64,000 nucleotides of DNA from Bacillota bacterium (GCA_023429995.1 JAEZCE010000093.1:130619-194618); one strand, 5' to 3'; counted from the first letter of the stretch, positions 25,052-33,547 are shown. Numbers and translations: made by a program. Notes: a model not told the origin generated them from the letters alone.

Positions 25052-25849
25052 TTATTTTTCGACAACCGGTTCCTCTTTTAATAAATCCCGGATAACTTCT
25101 CCCGCGATGATCAACCCTGCAATCGGAGGAAGATAGGACATACTCCCGGGGATTTTTCGCCGTTTGGCGCAGTTCCAACCCGGGTCCTCGTCATCCCGGT
25201 GGGGGCAGATGCATCCGCCGTGACAAGTGACCACCCCTTCTTTGGACTCTACCGGAACTTCCGTCGAATAAACCACTTTGACGCCGCTTTCGATCCCTTT
25301 TTCCCGCAGGGCTTTGCGAACCGATTTTGCCAGTGGACAGGTATGGGTTTTACTGATATCGTCAACCCGGAAGGATAAAGGGTCGAACTTATTGCCTGTT
25401 CCCATGGAGGAAATCACCGGGATACCGTTTTCTTTACAGTAACGGATTAAATCCACCTTGGACCAGACGGTGTCGATGGCGTCAACCACATAAGAAATTC
25501 TGCCGTGCAAAATGACGTCGATATTTTTGGCATCTAAAAATTCTTTCCAGGAGACCACGACAGCCTCGGGATTGATGGCCTTAACCCTTTCGGCCATGAC
25601 TTCGACTTTGGGACGGCCGTAGGTTCCTTCAACGGCATGAATTTGCCGGTTGGTATTGGTCAAACAGATTTCATCGAAATCCACTAAGATGAGCCAGCCA
25701 ACCCCAGCCCTGGCTAAAGCTTCAACCGTATAAGCGCCAACACCTCCCAGTCCAATTACGGCGACCCGGGCGCTGTTTAACTTGGCTAAACCTTCGCTGC
25801 CAATTAATAATTCAGTTCTGCTAAACCGGTGTTGGGATTGCTCGTTCAT
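25052..25849 (-). CDS. tcdA: tRNA threonylcarbamoyladenosine dehydratase (TcdA/CsdL)
   Basis: A 265-residue E1-like (ThiF/MoeB superfamily) enzyme that cyclises the t6A modification at tRNA position 37. The ATP-binding GLGGVGAYTVEALARAGVG is at ~33-51, with the family-typical DFDEICLTNTNRQ. TcdA features AEGTYGRPK-like and VVDAIDTVWSKVDLIRYC follow, then HGGCICPHRDDE with clustered Cys. The length is right for TcdA rather than MoeB or ThiF. It starts after GGAGG and stands as a single gene. Confidence 0.92.
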   Translation of the reverse strand: MNEQSQHRFSRTELLIGSEGLAKLNSARVAVIGLGGVGAYTVEALARAGVGWLILVDFDEICLTNTNRQIHAVEGTYGRPKVEVMAERVKAINPEAVVVSWKEFLDAKNIDVILHGRISYVVDAIDTVWSKVDLIRYCKENGIPVISSMGTGNKFDPLSFRVDDISKTHTCPLAKSVRKALREKGIESGVKVVYSTEVPVESKEGVVTCHGGCICPHRDDEDPGWNCAKRRKIPGSMSYLPPIAGLIIAGEVIRDLLKEEPVVEK

Positions 25850-26106
25850 AATATGCCTCCTGAAATCACCATTTTTTCACAAGTTGTCTTCTCTATTAAA
25901 ATTAGAAAACCCTTTTATGTTTACAAAAGTTAAAATGATAAATTGAAAGGTTTTTTACTATTATACCCCCGGAAGGATTGAAATTGCGTTAGGACTTGAC
26001 ATTTGAAGGAAGCTCTAGCCTGAATCGAGATCTATACTTTACCTATAAGGGGTTAAAAGCTAATAATGACATTAGTTATAGAAAATGTGAGAGTGAGTAA
26101 AAAGTT

Positions 26107-26276
26107 TTGCCGGATTGGATGATGCGCCGTGAAAAGTGGCGATCTGCTGCGTTGCTCGGTCGTTCCAGTCCTCGGCGTACATCGAGTACGCCTCCGGTCT
26201 TCACTCGGTCGCGCCTTGCATCTCACCACTTTTGACGACGCGAATGAGTATTCAAGAAGTTCATCCAATCCGGCAA
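26107..26276. repeat. 170-bp mobile palindrome (REP/MITE-like)
   Basis: The outer arms TTGCCGGATTGGATGA (26107-26122) and TCATCCAATCCGGCAA (26261-26276) are perfect reverse complements. Inside, AAAAGTGG/CCACTTTT and, at the centre, GGCGTAC/GTACGCC give a long cruciform. Its high GC contrasts with the AT-rich flanks. I recall similar long palindromes as dispersed elements in unrelated bacteria, so this is probably a non-autonomous insertion. Confidence 0.75.
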
Positions 26277-26349
26277 GTTTCACCCGGCGCAATGGGGCTT
26301 GGCGCCGGACTACAAATTCGTTGGCTAAAGGAAGTACTCTTGCTGACTA

Positions 26350-26563
26350 CTATATATTAAATTCTAACCAATGGAATATTAAAGATAAGGAATATGAATG
26401 GTACAAAGAAAAAGTCTATAATCCTATTATTGAGTTCGTTTTGGGAAGTTTAAGTATACTAGATGAAGCTATTTGGAGCTATGATGAAATTGATAATAAA
26501 ATTAAAAAGAAACCAGACTTTCGAATTTTGGAATATGACAAAATTCTAATATCAGGAATATAG
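26350..26563 (+). pseudogene. AT-rich coding remnant next to the palindrome
   Basis: The frame reads ...YYILNSNQWNIKDKEYEWYKE... and ends at 26563. It looks like genuine protein sequence, with AT-rich codons and a charged, Lys-rich composition unlike its neighbours, but its 5' part runs into the palindrome and has no start site. It is probably the truncated tail of an acquired gene. I recognise no family. Confidence 0.4.
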
Positions 26564-26585
26564 GAAGTTTTTTAAAAAAGAAAGT

Positions 26586-26819
26586 ATGGTTTATGCATTA
26601 ATAGATGTCTATGATGATGAAAAGTTAAACGCTTTGGTTAATGTCTATCTTGATTATTTTAAAAATTTTTTATACCGATTGGGTGAAAATCCTGAAAATA
26701 ATGAAAAAGGCCGAAATGATATAATTGCTCAGGCCTCTCATGTAGTTAGATATATAAGCGAAAAGATAATGCGAGGCAAAAGAGTAGCTTCAAATAAAGA
26801 TTTGGAAGATTTATACTAG
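26586..26819 (+). CDS. Small AT-rich hypothetical protein
   Basis: A 77-residue product (MVYALIDVYDDEKLNALVN...) rich in Asp, Asn and Tyr. It lies 22 bp after the remnant upstream and has the same low-GC codon use, suggesting both came in together. AAAGAAAG precedes the ATG. There is no recognisable domain. It could be a separate small gene or the second half of the same broken gene. Confidence 0.4.
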   Translation: MVYALIDVYDDEKLNALVNVYLDYFKNFLYRLGENPENNEKGRNDIIAQASHVVRYISEKIMRGKRVASNKDLEDLY

Positions 26820-26931
26820 TTTAAATCCTATATACGAACGCCACAATGCGATGCAAACATTCTGGGAACAAAAGTTTCCGGGTTGTCAGCTTTTTTATTA
26901 TTTAATAAGGTGAATAAAAGTATATAGAAAA

Positions 26932-26960
26932 AAGCCGCCGGAAATTTTACCAGGCGGCTT
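26932..26960 (-). terminator. Intrinsic terminator of metY (copy 1)
   Basis: AAGCCGCC (26932-26939) and GGCGGCTT (26953-26960) form a strong stem. Read on the minus strand, the stem is followed by TTTTTTC, 20 bp beyond the metY stop codon. Confidence 0.9.
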
Positions 26961-26979
26961 CCTAAATTTCAAAAAACTC

Positions 26980-28278
26980 TTATTTCTGCGAAATCGCCAA
27001 TGCTTCATCAAGGGCTTCGATGATATCATCGGGGTGCTCGAGCCCGATGGATAACCGGATGAGGTCGGGGGTGAGTCCGCCTTCACGCTGCTGTTCCTCG
27101 CTTAATTGGGAATGGGATGTGGAGGATGGATGCAAAATTAAGCTCTTGGCATCGCCTACATTGGCCAGATTCGAGAACAACGTGATATTGTCAATCAGTT
27201 TTACCGCCGCTTCATAGCCGCCCTTCACTCCGAAGACCACCATGCCGCCGAACCCATTTTTCAAGTATTTCTTAGCGACCGGATAGGTGGGATCGTCGGC
27301 TAGACCTGGATAACGAACCCAGGCCACTCTCGGGTCCTTTTTCAAAAATTCGGCGACTTTCAGGGCGTTATCGGAATGCTTTTCCATACGTACCGGCAAC
27401 GTTTCAATACCTTGCGTAAAGATCCAGGCATTATCGGGGGAGAGGGTAGCCCCAAGGTTGCGAAGAGGCACGGTACGGAAACGCAATGCGTAAGAAATTG
27501 GGGAGAGCGTTTCCGGAAGATCATATGCCCACTTCAAACCGTGATAATTGGGATCAGGCCGGGTCATTAAAGGGAACTGATCGTTTTTCCAGTTGAATTT
27601 GCCGGAATCGGTGATAATTCCCCCAATAGCGGAACCATGACCTCCAAGCCATTTGGTGAGTGAATTGATGACGATATCGGCGCCGTAATCGATGGCTCTC
27701 AGCAAGTAGGGAGTGGTAAATGTACCGTCAACGATTAAGGGAATATGATGGGCGTGGGCAATCGTGGCAACTTCGCCGATATCGGTAAAATCAAGGGCCG
27801 GATTGCCGATGGTTTCGATATAGAGCAGTTTGGTTTTCGGAGTGATGGCTTTTTCAAAGTTCTGGGGATCTTTGGCATCGACAAACTTGGTGGTAATGCC
27901 AAATTGGGGTAAGATAGCGTCAAACATCGTATAGGTCCCGCCATAAAGGTTGTTGGCGGAAACGATTTCGTCCCCTTGTCCCGCGATTGTAATGATGGCA
28001 TAGTGGATTGCGCTGGTGCCCGAGGCGACGGATACCGAAGCGGCCCCGCCCTCGAGAGCGGAGACACGGTCTTCAAGAACGGCATTGGTGGGATTACCGA
28101 GCCGGCTGTATATAAAGCCAAGTTCTTTCAAACCAAAGAGATTGGCGCCGTGTTCGGTATTTTTGAATACAAAGGAACTGGTGCGATGAACTGAAATGCC
28201 CCGCGATAAAGTGGTAGGATCGGGAACCTGCCCCGCGTGAATGGAGAGTGTTTCAAACCGGTAATTATTTTTGGCCAT
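26980..28278 (-). CDS. metY: O-acetylhomoserine aminocarboxypropyltransferase (homocysteine synthase), copy 1
   Basis: A 432-residue Cys/Met-metabolism PLP enzyme that makes homocysteine from O-acetylhomoserine and sulfide. Typical landmarks are YSRLGNPTNAVLEDRVSALEGG, the PLP-Lys in INSLTKWLGGHG, and the C-terminal LIRLSIGLEHPDDIIEAL. The opening FETLSIHAGQVPDPTT is the MetY form. AAAGGAG precedes the ATG. A second enzyme of the family, only moderately similar, is at 40401-41675. Confidence 0.92.
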   Translation of the reverse strand: MAKNNYRFETLSIHAGQVPDPTTLSRGISVHRTSSFVFKNTEHGANLFGLKELGFIYSRLGNPTNAVLEDRVSALEGGAASVSVASGTSAIHYAIITIAGQGDEIVSANNLYGGTYTMFDAILPQFGITTKFVDAKDPQNFEKAITPKTKLLYIETIGNPALDFTDIGEVATIAHAHHIPLIVDGTFTTPYLLRAIDYGADIVINSLTKWLGGHGSAIGGIITDSGKFNWKNDQFPLMTRPDPNYHGLKWAYDLPETLSPISYALRFRTVPLRNLGATLSPDNAWIFTQGIETLPVRMEKHSDNALKVAEFLKKDPRVAWVRYPGLADDPTYPVAKKYLKNGFGGMVVFGVKGGYEAAVKLIDNITLFSNLANVGDAKSLILHPSSTSHSQLSEEQQREGGLTPDLIRLSIGLEHPDDIIEALDEALAISQK

Positions 28279-28310
28279 TGCAATTCTCCTTTATAAAGTA
28301 TTTGATTGAA

Positions 28311-28349
28311 AAAACCAGAATATACCCGTTCAGTTTTTACTCCGGTTTT
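28311..28349 (-). promoter_or_regulatory. Hairpin with U-run in the metY leader (possible attenuator)
   Basis: On the minus strand AAAACCGGAGTA (28349-28338) pairs, with two mismatches or wobbles, to TATTCTGGTTTT (28322-28311), followed by TTC and more T. It lies about 35 nt before the metY start, inside a ~165-nt leader. No S-box or T-box consensus was seen. Confidence 0.4.
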
Positions 28350-28443
28350 GAGCCCCTGTTGAATGGTTTTTTGGTTATCCGGAATCATCAAGAAAAAAAC
28401 AAAATAAAACCTATATGTTTAGTGGGGGAATTAAATTATTAGA

Positions 28444-28473
28444 ATTATATCTTACCGATCCAATGATTGTCAA
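28444..28473 (-). promoter_or_regulatory. Promoter of metY (copy 1)
   Basis: On the minus strand, TTGACA (28473-28468), an 18-bp spacer, and TATAAT (28449-28444). Confidence 0.75.
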
Positions 28474-28766
28474 CAAGAATATTTCTCATTCGAAAAATAC
28501 TTGGATTCCGGCATGCAACGAGGAGGTCAAATTCCTAGCGAAGCAGTGAAATCGGGATAAAGGCCTTCCGTTAAAATTCATGGATAAAGTATCACCCACT
28601 TCCAACCCGGCATACATTAAAAAAGATGTAGGAAATTCATACCGGTCGGAACCGGTAGGAGTTTTTAAAACTTAATCAAACCCCGGCCTAAAAAAACAAG
28701 CGTCGATCCGGATAGAGCCGAGGCTATTTTCTAAGTCTAGTTTGATAATGAAAGGGGTAGCAATAG
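28474..28766. other. Intergenic region before the second ATPase-GTPase module
   Basis: About 290 bp without a gene. ACCGGTCGGAACCGGT (28641-28656) is a short perfect hairpin (ACCGGT-CGGA-ACCGGT) within the probable leader of the ATPase gene. I do not find the GTTAG repeats or a recognised riboswitch here. Confidence 0.4.
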
Positions 28767-29546
28767 ATGATCACCGAATTAAATATTCTGCCGGGTTTCA
28801 ATAAATCCGGGATCCAGGAAGATTTTGAGGAGCTTACACTGAAGGCGGGGGAGACCATATCGATCGTAGGCCCGACCGGAAGCGGCAAAACTGCCTTTAT
28901 TACCGATATAGAATTACTGGCGCAAGGGGATACATCCACCAAACGGCATATTTTGCTCAACCGTGAAGCGCCTGAGGACAGTATCCGCTATAATCCGGCT
29001 TTGAAACCCATTGCCATGATCACTCAAAATACCAAATGTTTTGCTGATCTAGCGGCTGAGGAATTTCTGCAAATCCATGCCCGGGCCCGTTGTATACAAA
29101 ATAAAACCATCATTGAGGAAACCATTGAACTGGCTAATATTTTCACCGGTGAAAAAATTCAAAAGAATAATAAAGTCACGACCCTTTCCGGCGGTCAAAC
29201 CCGTTCCCTATTAATCGCCGATGCGATTTTGATAGGGGCGGCGCCTATTGTATTACTGGATGAGATTGAGAACGCCGGCATTTTTAAACAGGAAGTATTG
29301 GAGATTATCCACGGGGCCGGGAAAATTATTATTTTTGTGACCCATGATCCGGTGATCGCCTTACATACTGAGAAAAGGGTGATTATGGAGAACGGCGGCG
29401 TCAAAAAGGTCCTTCATCAAAATGAGTTGGAAATATATGCCGCCCGGAATCTGGTTGAACTTGATAAAAGAGTGGGAGCCATTCGAGAGGAGTTACGAGC
29501 CGGAAATATTATTACGAGGGAACTGGCCAATTTAAATTTAGCCTAA
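28767..29546 (+). CDS. ABC-type ATPase, copy 2 (no DUF1858-like domain)
   Basis: A 259-residue ATPase paralogous to the C-terminal part of the 13394-14482 product. Walker A is GPTGSGKTAF (~34), then DIELLAQGDTSTKRHILLN (the shared, otherwise unusual segment), Q-loop MITQN, signature LSGGQTRSL, Walker B IVLLDEIENAG, and H-loop VTHDP. It lacks the N-terminal helical domain of copy 1. No permease lies nearby. It is followed by the matching GTPase 23 bp downstream, so the ATPase-GTPase pair is the conserved unit. Confidence 0.82.
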   Translation: MITELNILPGFNKSGIQEDFEELTLKAGETISIVGPTGSGKTAFITDIELLAQGDTSTKRHILLNREAPEDSIRYNPALKPIAMITQNTKCFADLAAEEFLQIHARARCIQNKTIIEETIELANIFTGEKIQKNNKVTTLSGGQTRSLLIADAILIGAAPIVLLDEIENAGIFKQEVLEIIHGAGKIIIFVTHDPVIALHTEKRVIMENGGVKKVLHQNELEIYAARNLVELDKRVGAIREELRAGNIITRELANLNLA

Positions 29547-29569
29547 AGGGTACGAAGGAGTTGTAAAAA

Positions 29570-30280
29570 TTGAAGTTAGTGATTATAGCCGGACCACCGT
29601 CTGCCGGAAAGACCGCCCTTATTAAACAAATCGTGGGCAATCTTCGCGATTCGATGCGGATTGTTTTTCTAAAAATCGATGTGGTAAAAGCTTATGAAGA
29701 TATTGAACTGGAAACGGAATTCGGGATTCTGACCAAAAAGATTTATTCGGGGGATCTGTGTCCGGACCATGCCGGAGTGATGGTTCTTGGGGATGCGATT
29801 GAGTGGGCCTCCGCCAACAAGGCCGATTTGTTTATCGTTGAAAGCGCCGGTTTATGCTTGCGTTGTTCGCCGTACCTAAACCAAGGACTGGGGATTGTGG
29901 TCCTGAGTTCCATTTCGGGAATTCATACCCCGGAAAAGATGGGGGCGATGGTAAGTTTGGCCGATGTAGCGGTCGTAACCAAAATTGATTTGGTAAGCCA
30001 GGCCGAACGGGAGGTGTTGATTCAAAAAATCAAGGAGATTCACCCCGCTGTGATCTTACTGGAAACAAACGCTCTCCAGGGCACGTCCTTGAAGCGGTTA
30101 TATGAACTTATTCGTAATTCGGGCGACATTTCCGAAGATAATTTATACTTGAAAGGGAATCCGCCGCTCGGCACCTGTACTATCTGTGTGGGCAAGAAAG
30201 ATATCGGGTGGCGCAAACACTTCGGAGTTGTCAAGAAATTGGAAGGCAATATCGCCGACTATTTATATCGGGGTGAATGA
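29570..30280 (+). CDS. HypB/UreG-like P-loop GTPase, copy 2
   Basis: A 236-residue paralogue of the 12576-13259 GTPase. Walker A is GPPSAGKTAL, then YSGDLCPDHAGV, VESAGLCLRCSPY and VTKIDLVSQAERE, with C-terminal CTICVGKKDIGWRKHFG. Conserved across both copies are SGxLCPDH, SAGLCxRCSP and CxxCVGxxxIG, which are probably metal-handling positions. It starts at TTG 29570 after AAGGAG. One base separates it from the Fe-S protein gene. Confidence 0.83.
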   Translation: MKLVIIAGPPSAGKTALIKQIVGNLRDSMRIVFLKIDVVKAYEDIELETEFGILTKKIYSGDLCPDHAGVMVLGDAIEWASANKADLFIVESAGLCLRCSPYLNQGLGIVVLSSISGIHTPEKMGAMVSLADVAVVTKIDLVSQAEREVLIQKIKEIHPAVILLETNALQGTSLKRLYELIRNSGDISEDNLYLKGNPPLGTCTICVGKKDIGWRKHFGVVKKLEGNIADYLYRGE

Positions 30281-30281
30281 A

Positions 30282-30932
30282 ATGACCATTGCAAAATTGT
30301 GGCATCCGCCGGGCAAAAATTGTGGTCTGTGCGGGGATGAGTCATGCCGGGATTTTTTACGGGCGGTTATTAATGAACAAAAAAGTTATAGCGACTGCCC
30401 TTATTATCAAGAACAGTCCATGGCGGCGGAAGGACCGATCCGGGAAGCGATTTATACTGATTTGGATGTCCTAGGCCATCCTTATGATTTTGTTCTGAGT
30501 CCAATACCGGGGGAGATCTCGGCCCGGAAAATTGTATTGCCGTTCCGGGGCGACCTGGTTGAAAAGATGGGGATTGTAAAGGGTGATTATGTTATGGGCC
30601 GCCCCATGGGAGCGGGATGTCCGATTCCCCATGTTTTGGAAGTGATTGAAGCGGATCCCCTTACCGGTCTGCTTACCACCTGGGTGGTAGGACCGAAAGT
30701 GTCCCGGGAAAAATCGGTCAAAGATGTCAAGGCCTATCATATGATAGGTTTTGACGGCCTGGCTGAACATGTCCGAAGAAAACCAATGGTTGGATATAGA
30801 ATGTCCTTTCTGCCAGGCTGCTGCATGATGAATTTGAACCATACCGGCCTGGTTAACATGGTGCTTGAAAAGAGTTGCGGCACCCAAATCCGGGTGGAAG
30901 ACATCAGGATACTGGCCGGACCTGAGGGGTAA
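30282..30932 (+). CDS. Fe-S-cluster-binding protein of the ATPase-GTPase module
   Basis: A 216-residue protein. The N-terminus has KNCGLCGDESCRDFL and then CPYY, the four-cysteine [4Fe-4S] pattern seen in RnfB- and CO-dehydrogenase-associated Fe-S domains (residues ~12-37). The remaining ~170 residues form a domain I do not recognise, with MGAGCPIPH and MSFLPGCCMMN cysteines near its ends. ATG 30282 directly follows the GTPase stop, so the genes are coupled. I infer redox support or an acceptor for metal or cofactor handled by the ATPase-GTPase pair. Confidence 0.72.
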   Translation: MTIAKLWHPPGKNCGLCGDESCRDFLRAVINEQKSYSDCPYYQEQSMAAEGPIREAIYTDLDVLGHPYDFVLSPIPGEISARKIVLPFRGDLVEKMGIVKGDYVMGRPMGAGCPIPHVLEVIEADPLTGLLTTWVVGPKVSREKSVKDVKAYHMIGFDGLAEHVRRKPMVGYRMSFLPGCCMMNLNHTGLVNMVLEKSCGTQIRVEDIRILAGPEG

Positions 30933-30960
30933 TGAGTCCGTTTGTATTTCACCTTTGAAA

Positions 30961-31064
30961 TTTAATGAAAGGGGCTCTCACAAAAAAGGAAATACGCCCC
31001 GGGCACGCCCGATAAAGCGCGTACACGCGACGTATTTCTCATTGAACAGCCTCTTTTCATTAAA
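30961..31064. repeat. MITE-like inverted repeat, copy A
   Basis: TTTAATGAAAGGGGCT (30961-30976) is the near-perfect reverse complement of AGCCTCTTTTCATTAAA (31048-31064). The inner arms GGAAATACG and CGTATTTC also pair. It overlaps the stop of the outer-membrane gene on the minus strand and probably also works as a terminator between convergent genes. It is related to copies at 32778, 42190 and 48946. Confidence 0.7.
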
Positions 31065-31635
31065 ACTGATATCCTAGTTTGACGGAACCCTCGTACATCA
31101 GATTCGGAAGTTTTAGATTGCCGGAACCGACCGTGACGTTTTCGTCGCTCAGGTTGTAATGAAGGGCAGCCCAAGGATTGATATACCAGTGATCGCTAAG
31201 TTTATAGACATACCCGCAACCGAGGGTGAGGATTTTCTGAGAAAACTTGCCGCTATCACCGGTATTTTTGTTTTGAATCCGGCTGTCCCAAAATTCGACG
31301 CCTCCCGCCAGCCACAAACCCTCCCGGTTTTCATCCGGGAAATAATCCACAATCACCGCATTGACATCTAAATCCCAATCCTTGTATCCCTTTGGAGTTA
31401 CAAAACCGGGGATGGTGGTTTTGGTCCGAATCAGCCGGAGATTATAATGGTCAAACCCTATCACTCCGCTGATGTAATGTCCTCCGGAAAGGTAAGGCAG
31501 CGCATCAACTTCCACTCCCAAAGTGATGCCGGGATCGTTTTGAGAAGCGGCAAGGGTTGTCATGGATAAACCCAGTGTCAGCAAGACTCCCAGGATGCAA
31601 ATTCCGATAACTTTCTGTGTTTGATTTTTAAACAT
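31060..31635 (-). CDS. Small outer-membrane beta-barrel protein
   Basis: A 191-residue exported protein. The signal peptide (VIGICILGVLLTLGLSMTTLA) ends at about residue 29. The mature chain alternates polar and aromatic residues (YNLRLIRT, LWLAGGVEFW, WYINPWAALHYNL) and ends LGYQF with the terminal Phe of outer-membrane barrels. The size suits an 8-stranded barrel. AGGAGG precedes the ATG. It lies downstream of the nitroreductase-like gene in the same direction. Confidence 0.78.
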   Translation of the reverse strand: MFKNQTQKVIGICILGVLLTLGLSMTTLAASQNDPGITLGVEVDALPYLSGGHYISGVIGFDHYNLRLIRTKTTIPGFVTPKGYKDWDLDVNAVIVDYFPDENREGLWLAGGVEFWDSRIQNKNTGDSGKFSQKILTLGCGYVYKLSDHWYINPWAALHYNLSDENVTVGSGNLKLPNLMYEGSVKLGYQF

Positions 31636-31664
31636 CGATGATTCCTCCTAAATTTGAGTAGCGA

Positions 31665-32756
31665 CTATTGAATGACTGGAACCGGCCTCCGGTAGCTGAC
31701 CGGGTGACCGTAATTCTTAACATAACCAATCCGCAATAACATCTGGGCTTGTCCTGATATTCCCAACTTTGTTGCAATTTCTTCTTTACATGGACTTTCT
31801 TCCAATGGGGCGCTGATGGGGTGGACTGCCAGCTTTTTTCCGGTCGCCGTGATCAAAAACTTTTCCAAAGACCGGCCGCTGCCGATTAAAGCGGCAACGG
31901 AGTTATCCTCGGATAGGAGGATAAGATAACCGCTGCAATTTTCGGCTTGTTTTTTTACTGTGGCGATGGTTTGATTTCTGAAAGATTGCGACATCACCGT
32001 TTTCTGGGTGAAGAAAGTTGCTACAAACCACCGGGTGATGCCGGAAAGCCCCATGCTTTCGGGGGTTAAACCGTCTTTTTTTTCTTCAGCTTCTTTTTTA
32101 GAAAAACGAAATAACCCGGCCAATTCTTTTTGCTTTTGATCATTGGCAACTTGTTTTTTGGTAGCCTGAATTATCGATTCTTGAACATATCGCCCGGCTG
32201 AACTTTTGAGCGGGCAATATTGGAATTGGGGCCCCAGTTGTTTTATCCATTTTGCATCCTGCTCCGTTAATGGCTGGGGTAAATACGGAATGCGGATGGT
32301 ATGCCGGTTCTTGATGTCATCCAGCACACCAGGCAAGGAAATACTTTTTTTTGGATAAAAGGTCAATTCGGCAATTTCCTGATCGCCGCGAGTTTGTGCC
32401 AAAATTCTTACTTCCGGTTGTAAACCGAAATGAGGAGCTGCTTCAACCATATTTTCAATCAATGCGCCCAGCGAAATGAATGTTTCCCGGTTTTCGGGGT
32501 CGACTTGCGGCAAAATGTGTTGGTTATCGATGATGATCCGTATTTTATTGTCTGTCATCATTTTAATCTTCCACATTTGCGCATTGTGGGTGCTGGGAGC
32601 GAGGGAACCATAACGGATGATTTCATTGATTTTGGCCTTCAAATCCTGGCCTTCCAGGTTTCCTTCTCCTTGAATCCTGCAGTCAAAGCTGATGAGGAAA
32701 AAACAGCCTAACAATAGAAAAAGTCGAATTTTTTGATTCCTTTTAATCTTTATCAC
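31665..32756 (-). CDS. Acg-type nitroreductase-fold protein, exported
   Basis: A 363-residue protein of the double-domain nitroreductase (Acg/TpgA-like) group. The flavin-binding start LAPSTHNAQMWKIKM (~50-65) and the partner segment GLSGITRWFVATFF are visible. An N-terminal hydrophobic segment (LFLLLGCFFLISF) with LLGC may be a lipoprotein or Sec signal, which is unusual for this family. It starts at GTG 32756 with a poor ribosome site. The TetR gene upstream and the outer-membrane gene downstream point the same way. Confidence 0.68.
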   Translation of the reverse strand: MIKIKRNQKIRLFLLLGCFFLISFDCRIQGEGNLEGQDLKAKINEIIRYGSLAPSTHNAQMWKIKMMTDNKIRIIIDNQHILPQVDPENRETFISLGALIENMVEAAPHFGLQPEVRILAQTRGDQEIAELTFYPKKSISLPGVLDDIKNRHTIRIPYLPQPLTEQDAKWIKQLGPQFQYCPLKSSAGRYVQESIIQATKKQVANDQKQKELAGLFRFSKKEAEEKKDGLTPESMGLSGITRWFVATFFTQKTVMSQSFRNQTIATVKKQAENCSGYLILLSEDNSVAALIGSGRSLEKFLITATGKKLAVHPISAPLEESPCKEEIATKLGISGQAQMLLRIGYVKNYGHPVSYRRPVPVIQ

Positions 32757-32777
32757 CTCTTATTTTTTAAGATTGAA

Positions 32778-32900
32778 AGAGGCTGTTGCAAAAGTGATTG
32801 ATTAAAATCAATGAGAAATACAATATATACCATAAATAATGGGTAAATTTTACATATATTATATTTTTCTATCGATAAATCTTATTTTGCAACAGACCCC
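32778..32900. repeat. MITE-like inverted repeat, copy B
   Basis: The ends AGAGGCTGTTGCAAAA and TTTTGCAACAGACCCC are inverted repeats. The interior is AT-rich and contains CAATATATACCATAAATAAT. Copy C (42190-42305) is the same element in reverse orientation. The termini resemble IS6-family ends (GGxxCTGTTGCAAA). Confidence 0.8.
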
Positions 32901-32905
32901 TATCG

Positions 32906-33547
32906 CTATGGTTTTAAGCTTTTGGCAATCAGCCGGGTCATCTCTGCAATCAAGGAGGAGACATCTTTTTGGTAGGTATAGGCGATATATTTTTCTTTTT
33001 TAAGGATAATATTGATAAAACCAATCATATTGCCGTAGAGGATAAACGCTGTGTTTACAGGGTCAAGCTCTTTGGAGATACTGCCGTCTTCAATACCTTG
33101 GCGGATGCTGTGAATGAGCAAGTCGGCGCTTTTATTCCCTTCAATGTAGTTGGCTCTTTTGTATTCATCCTGAGAAGCTAAATCTTCATCACGGTTTTCA
33201 TAGTCGGCCATCGCTTTAAAATAATGGGGATAGGTATTGGTAAACTCCAAATAGGTTCTCCCGATGAATAAAACTTTTTCAAGCCCGTTTGCCGGCTGCT
33301 GCTTTTGAAGCGCGTCGAAGGTTAGCCTGTTTAGTATTCCGTAAGCCCGGCTGATAATGGCGTCATAAATTTGTTCCTTGCTGGAAAAGTAAGCATAGAC
33401 AGTCCTTTTACTGTATTCCGCGGTCTTAGCAACCTCGTCCATGGTGGCGTTATGAATTCCTTTGGCGAAAAATACTTTTTCAGCCGCGTTAATAATGTCT
33501 TCCTGACGTAGTTTCCGGAGTTGATCTTTTCGTTCTGTGGCGCCCAT
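32906..33547 (-). CDS. TetR-family transcriptional regulator
   Basis: A 213-residue TetR repressor. The helix-turn-helix is at ~16-62 (IINAAEKVFFAKGIHNATMDEVAK, EYSKRTVYAYFSSKEQIYDAI) and is followed by an all-helical ligand domain. Two palindromic operators lie just upstream (33573-33593 and ~33633-33653), so it is probably autoregulated. It probably also controls the exported nitroreductase and barrel genes downstream. Confidence 0.9.
   Translation of the reverse strand: MGATERKDQLRKLRQEDIINAAEKVFFAKGIHNATMDEVAKTAEYSKRTVYAYFSSKEQIYDAIISRAYGILNRLTFDALQKQQPANGLEKVLFIGRTYLEFTNTYPHYFKAMADYENRDEDLASQDEYKRANYIEGNKSADLLIHSIRQGIEDGSISKELDPVNTAFILYGNMIGFINIILKKEKYIAYTYQKDVSSLIAEMTRLIAKSLKP

Noticed and set aside
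26129..26349. Coding frame running through the 170-bp palindrome
   Set aside because: The frame is a by-product of the GC-rich palindrome; only the AT-rich part after it resembles protein.
28500..28766. Possible cobalamin or other riboswitch before the second ATPase gene
   Set aside because: None of the conserved B12-box or other aptamer blocks could be found. Only a short CCGGTCGGAACCGG hairpin is present.
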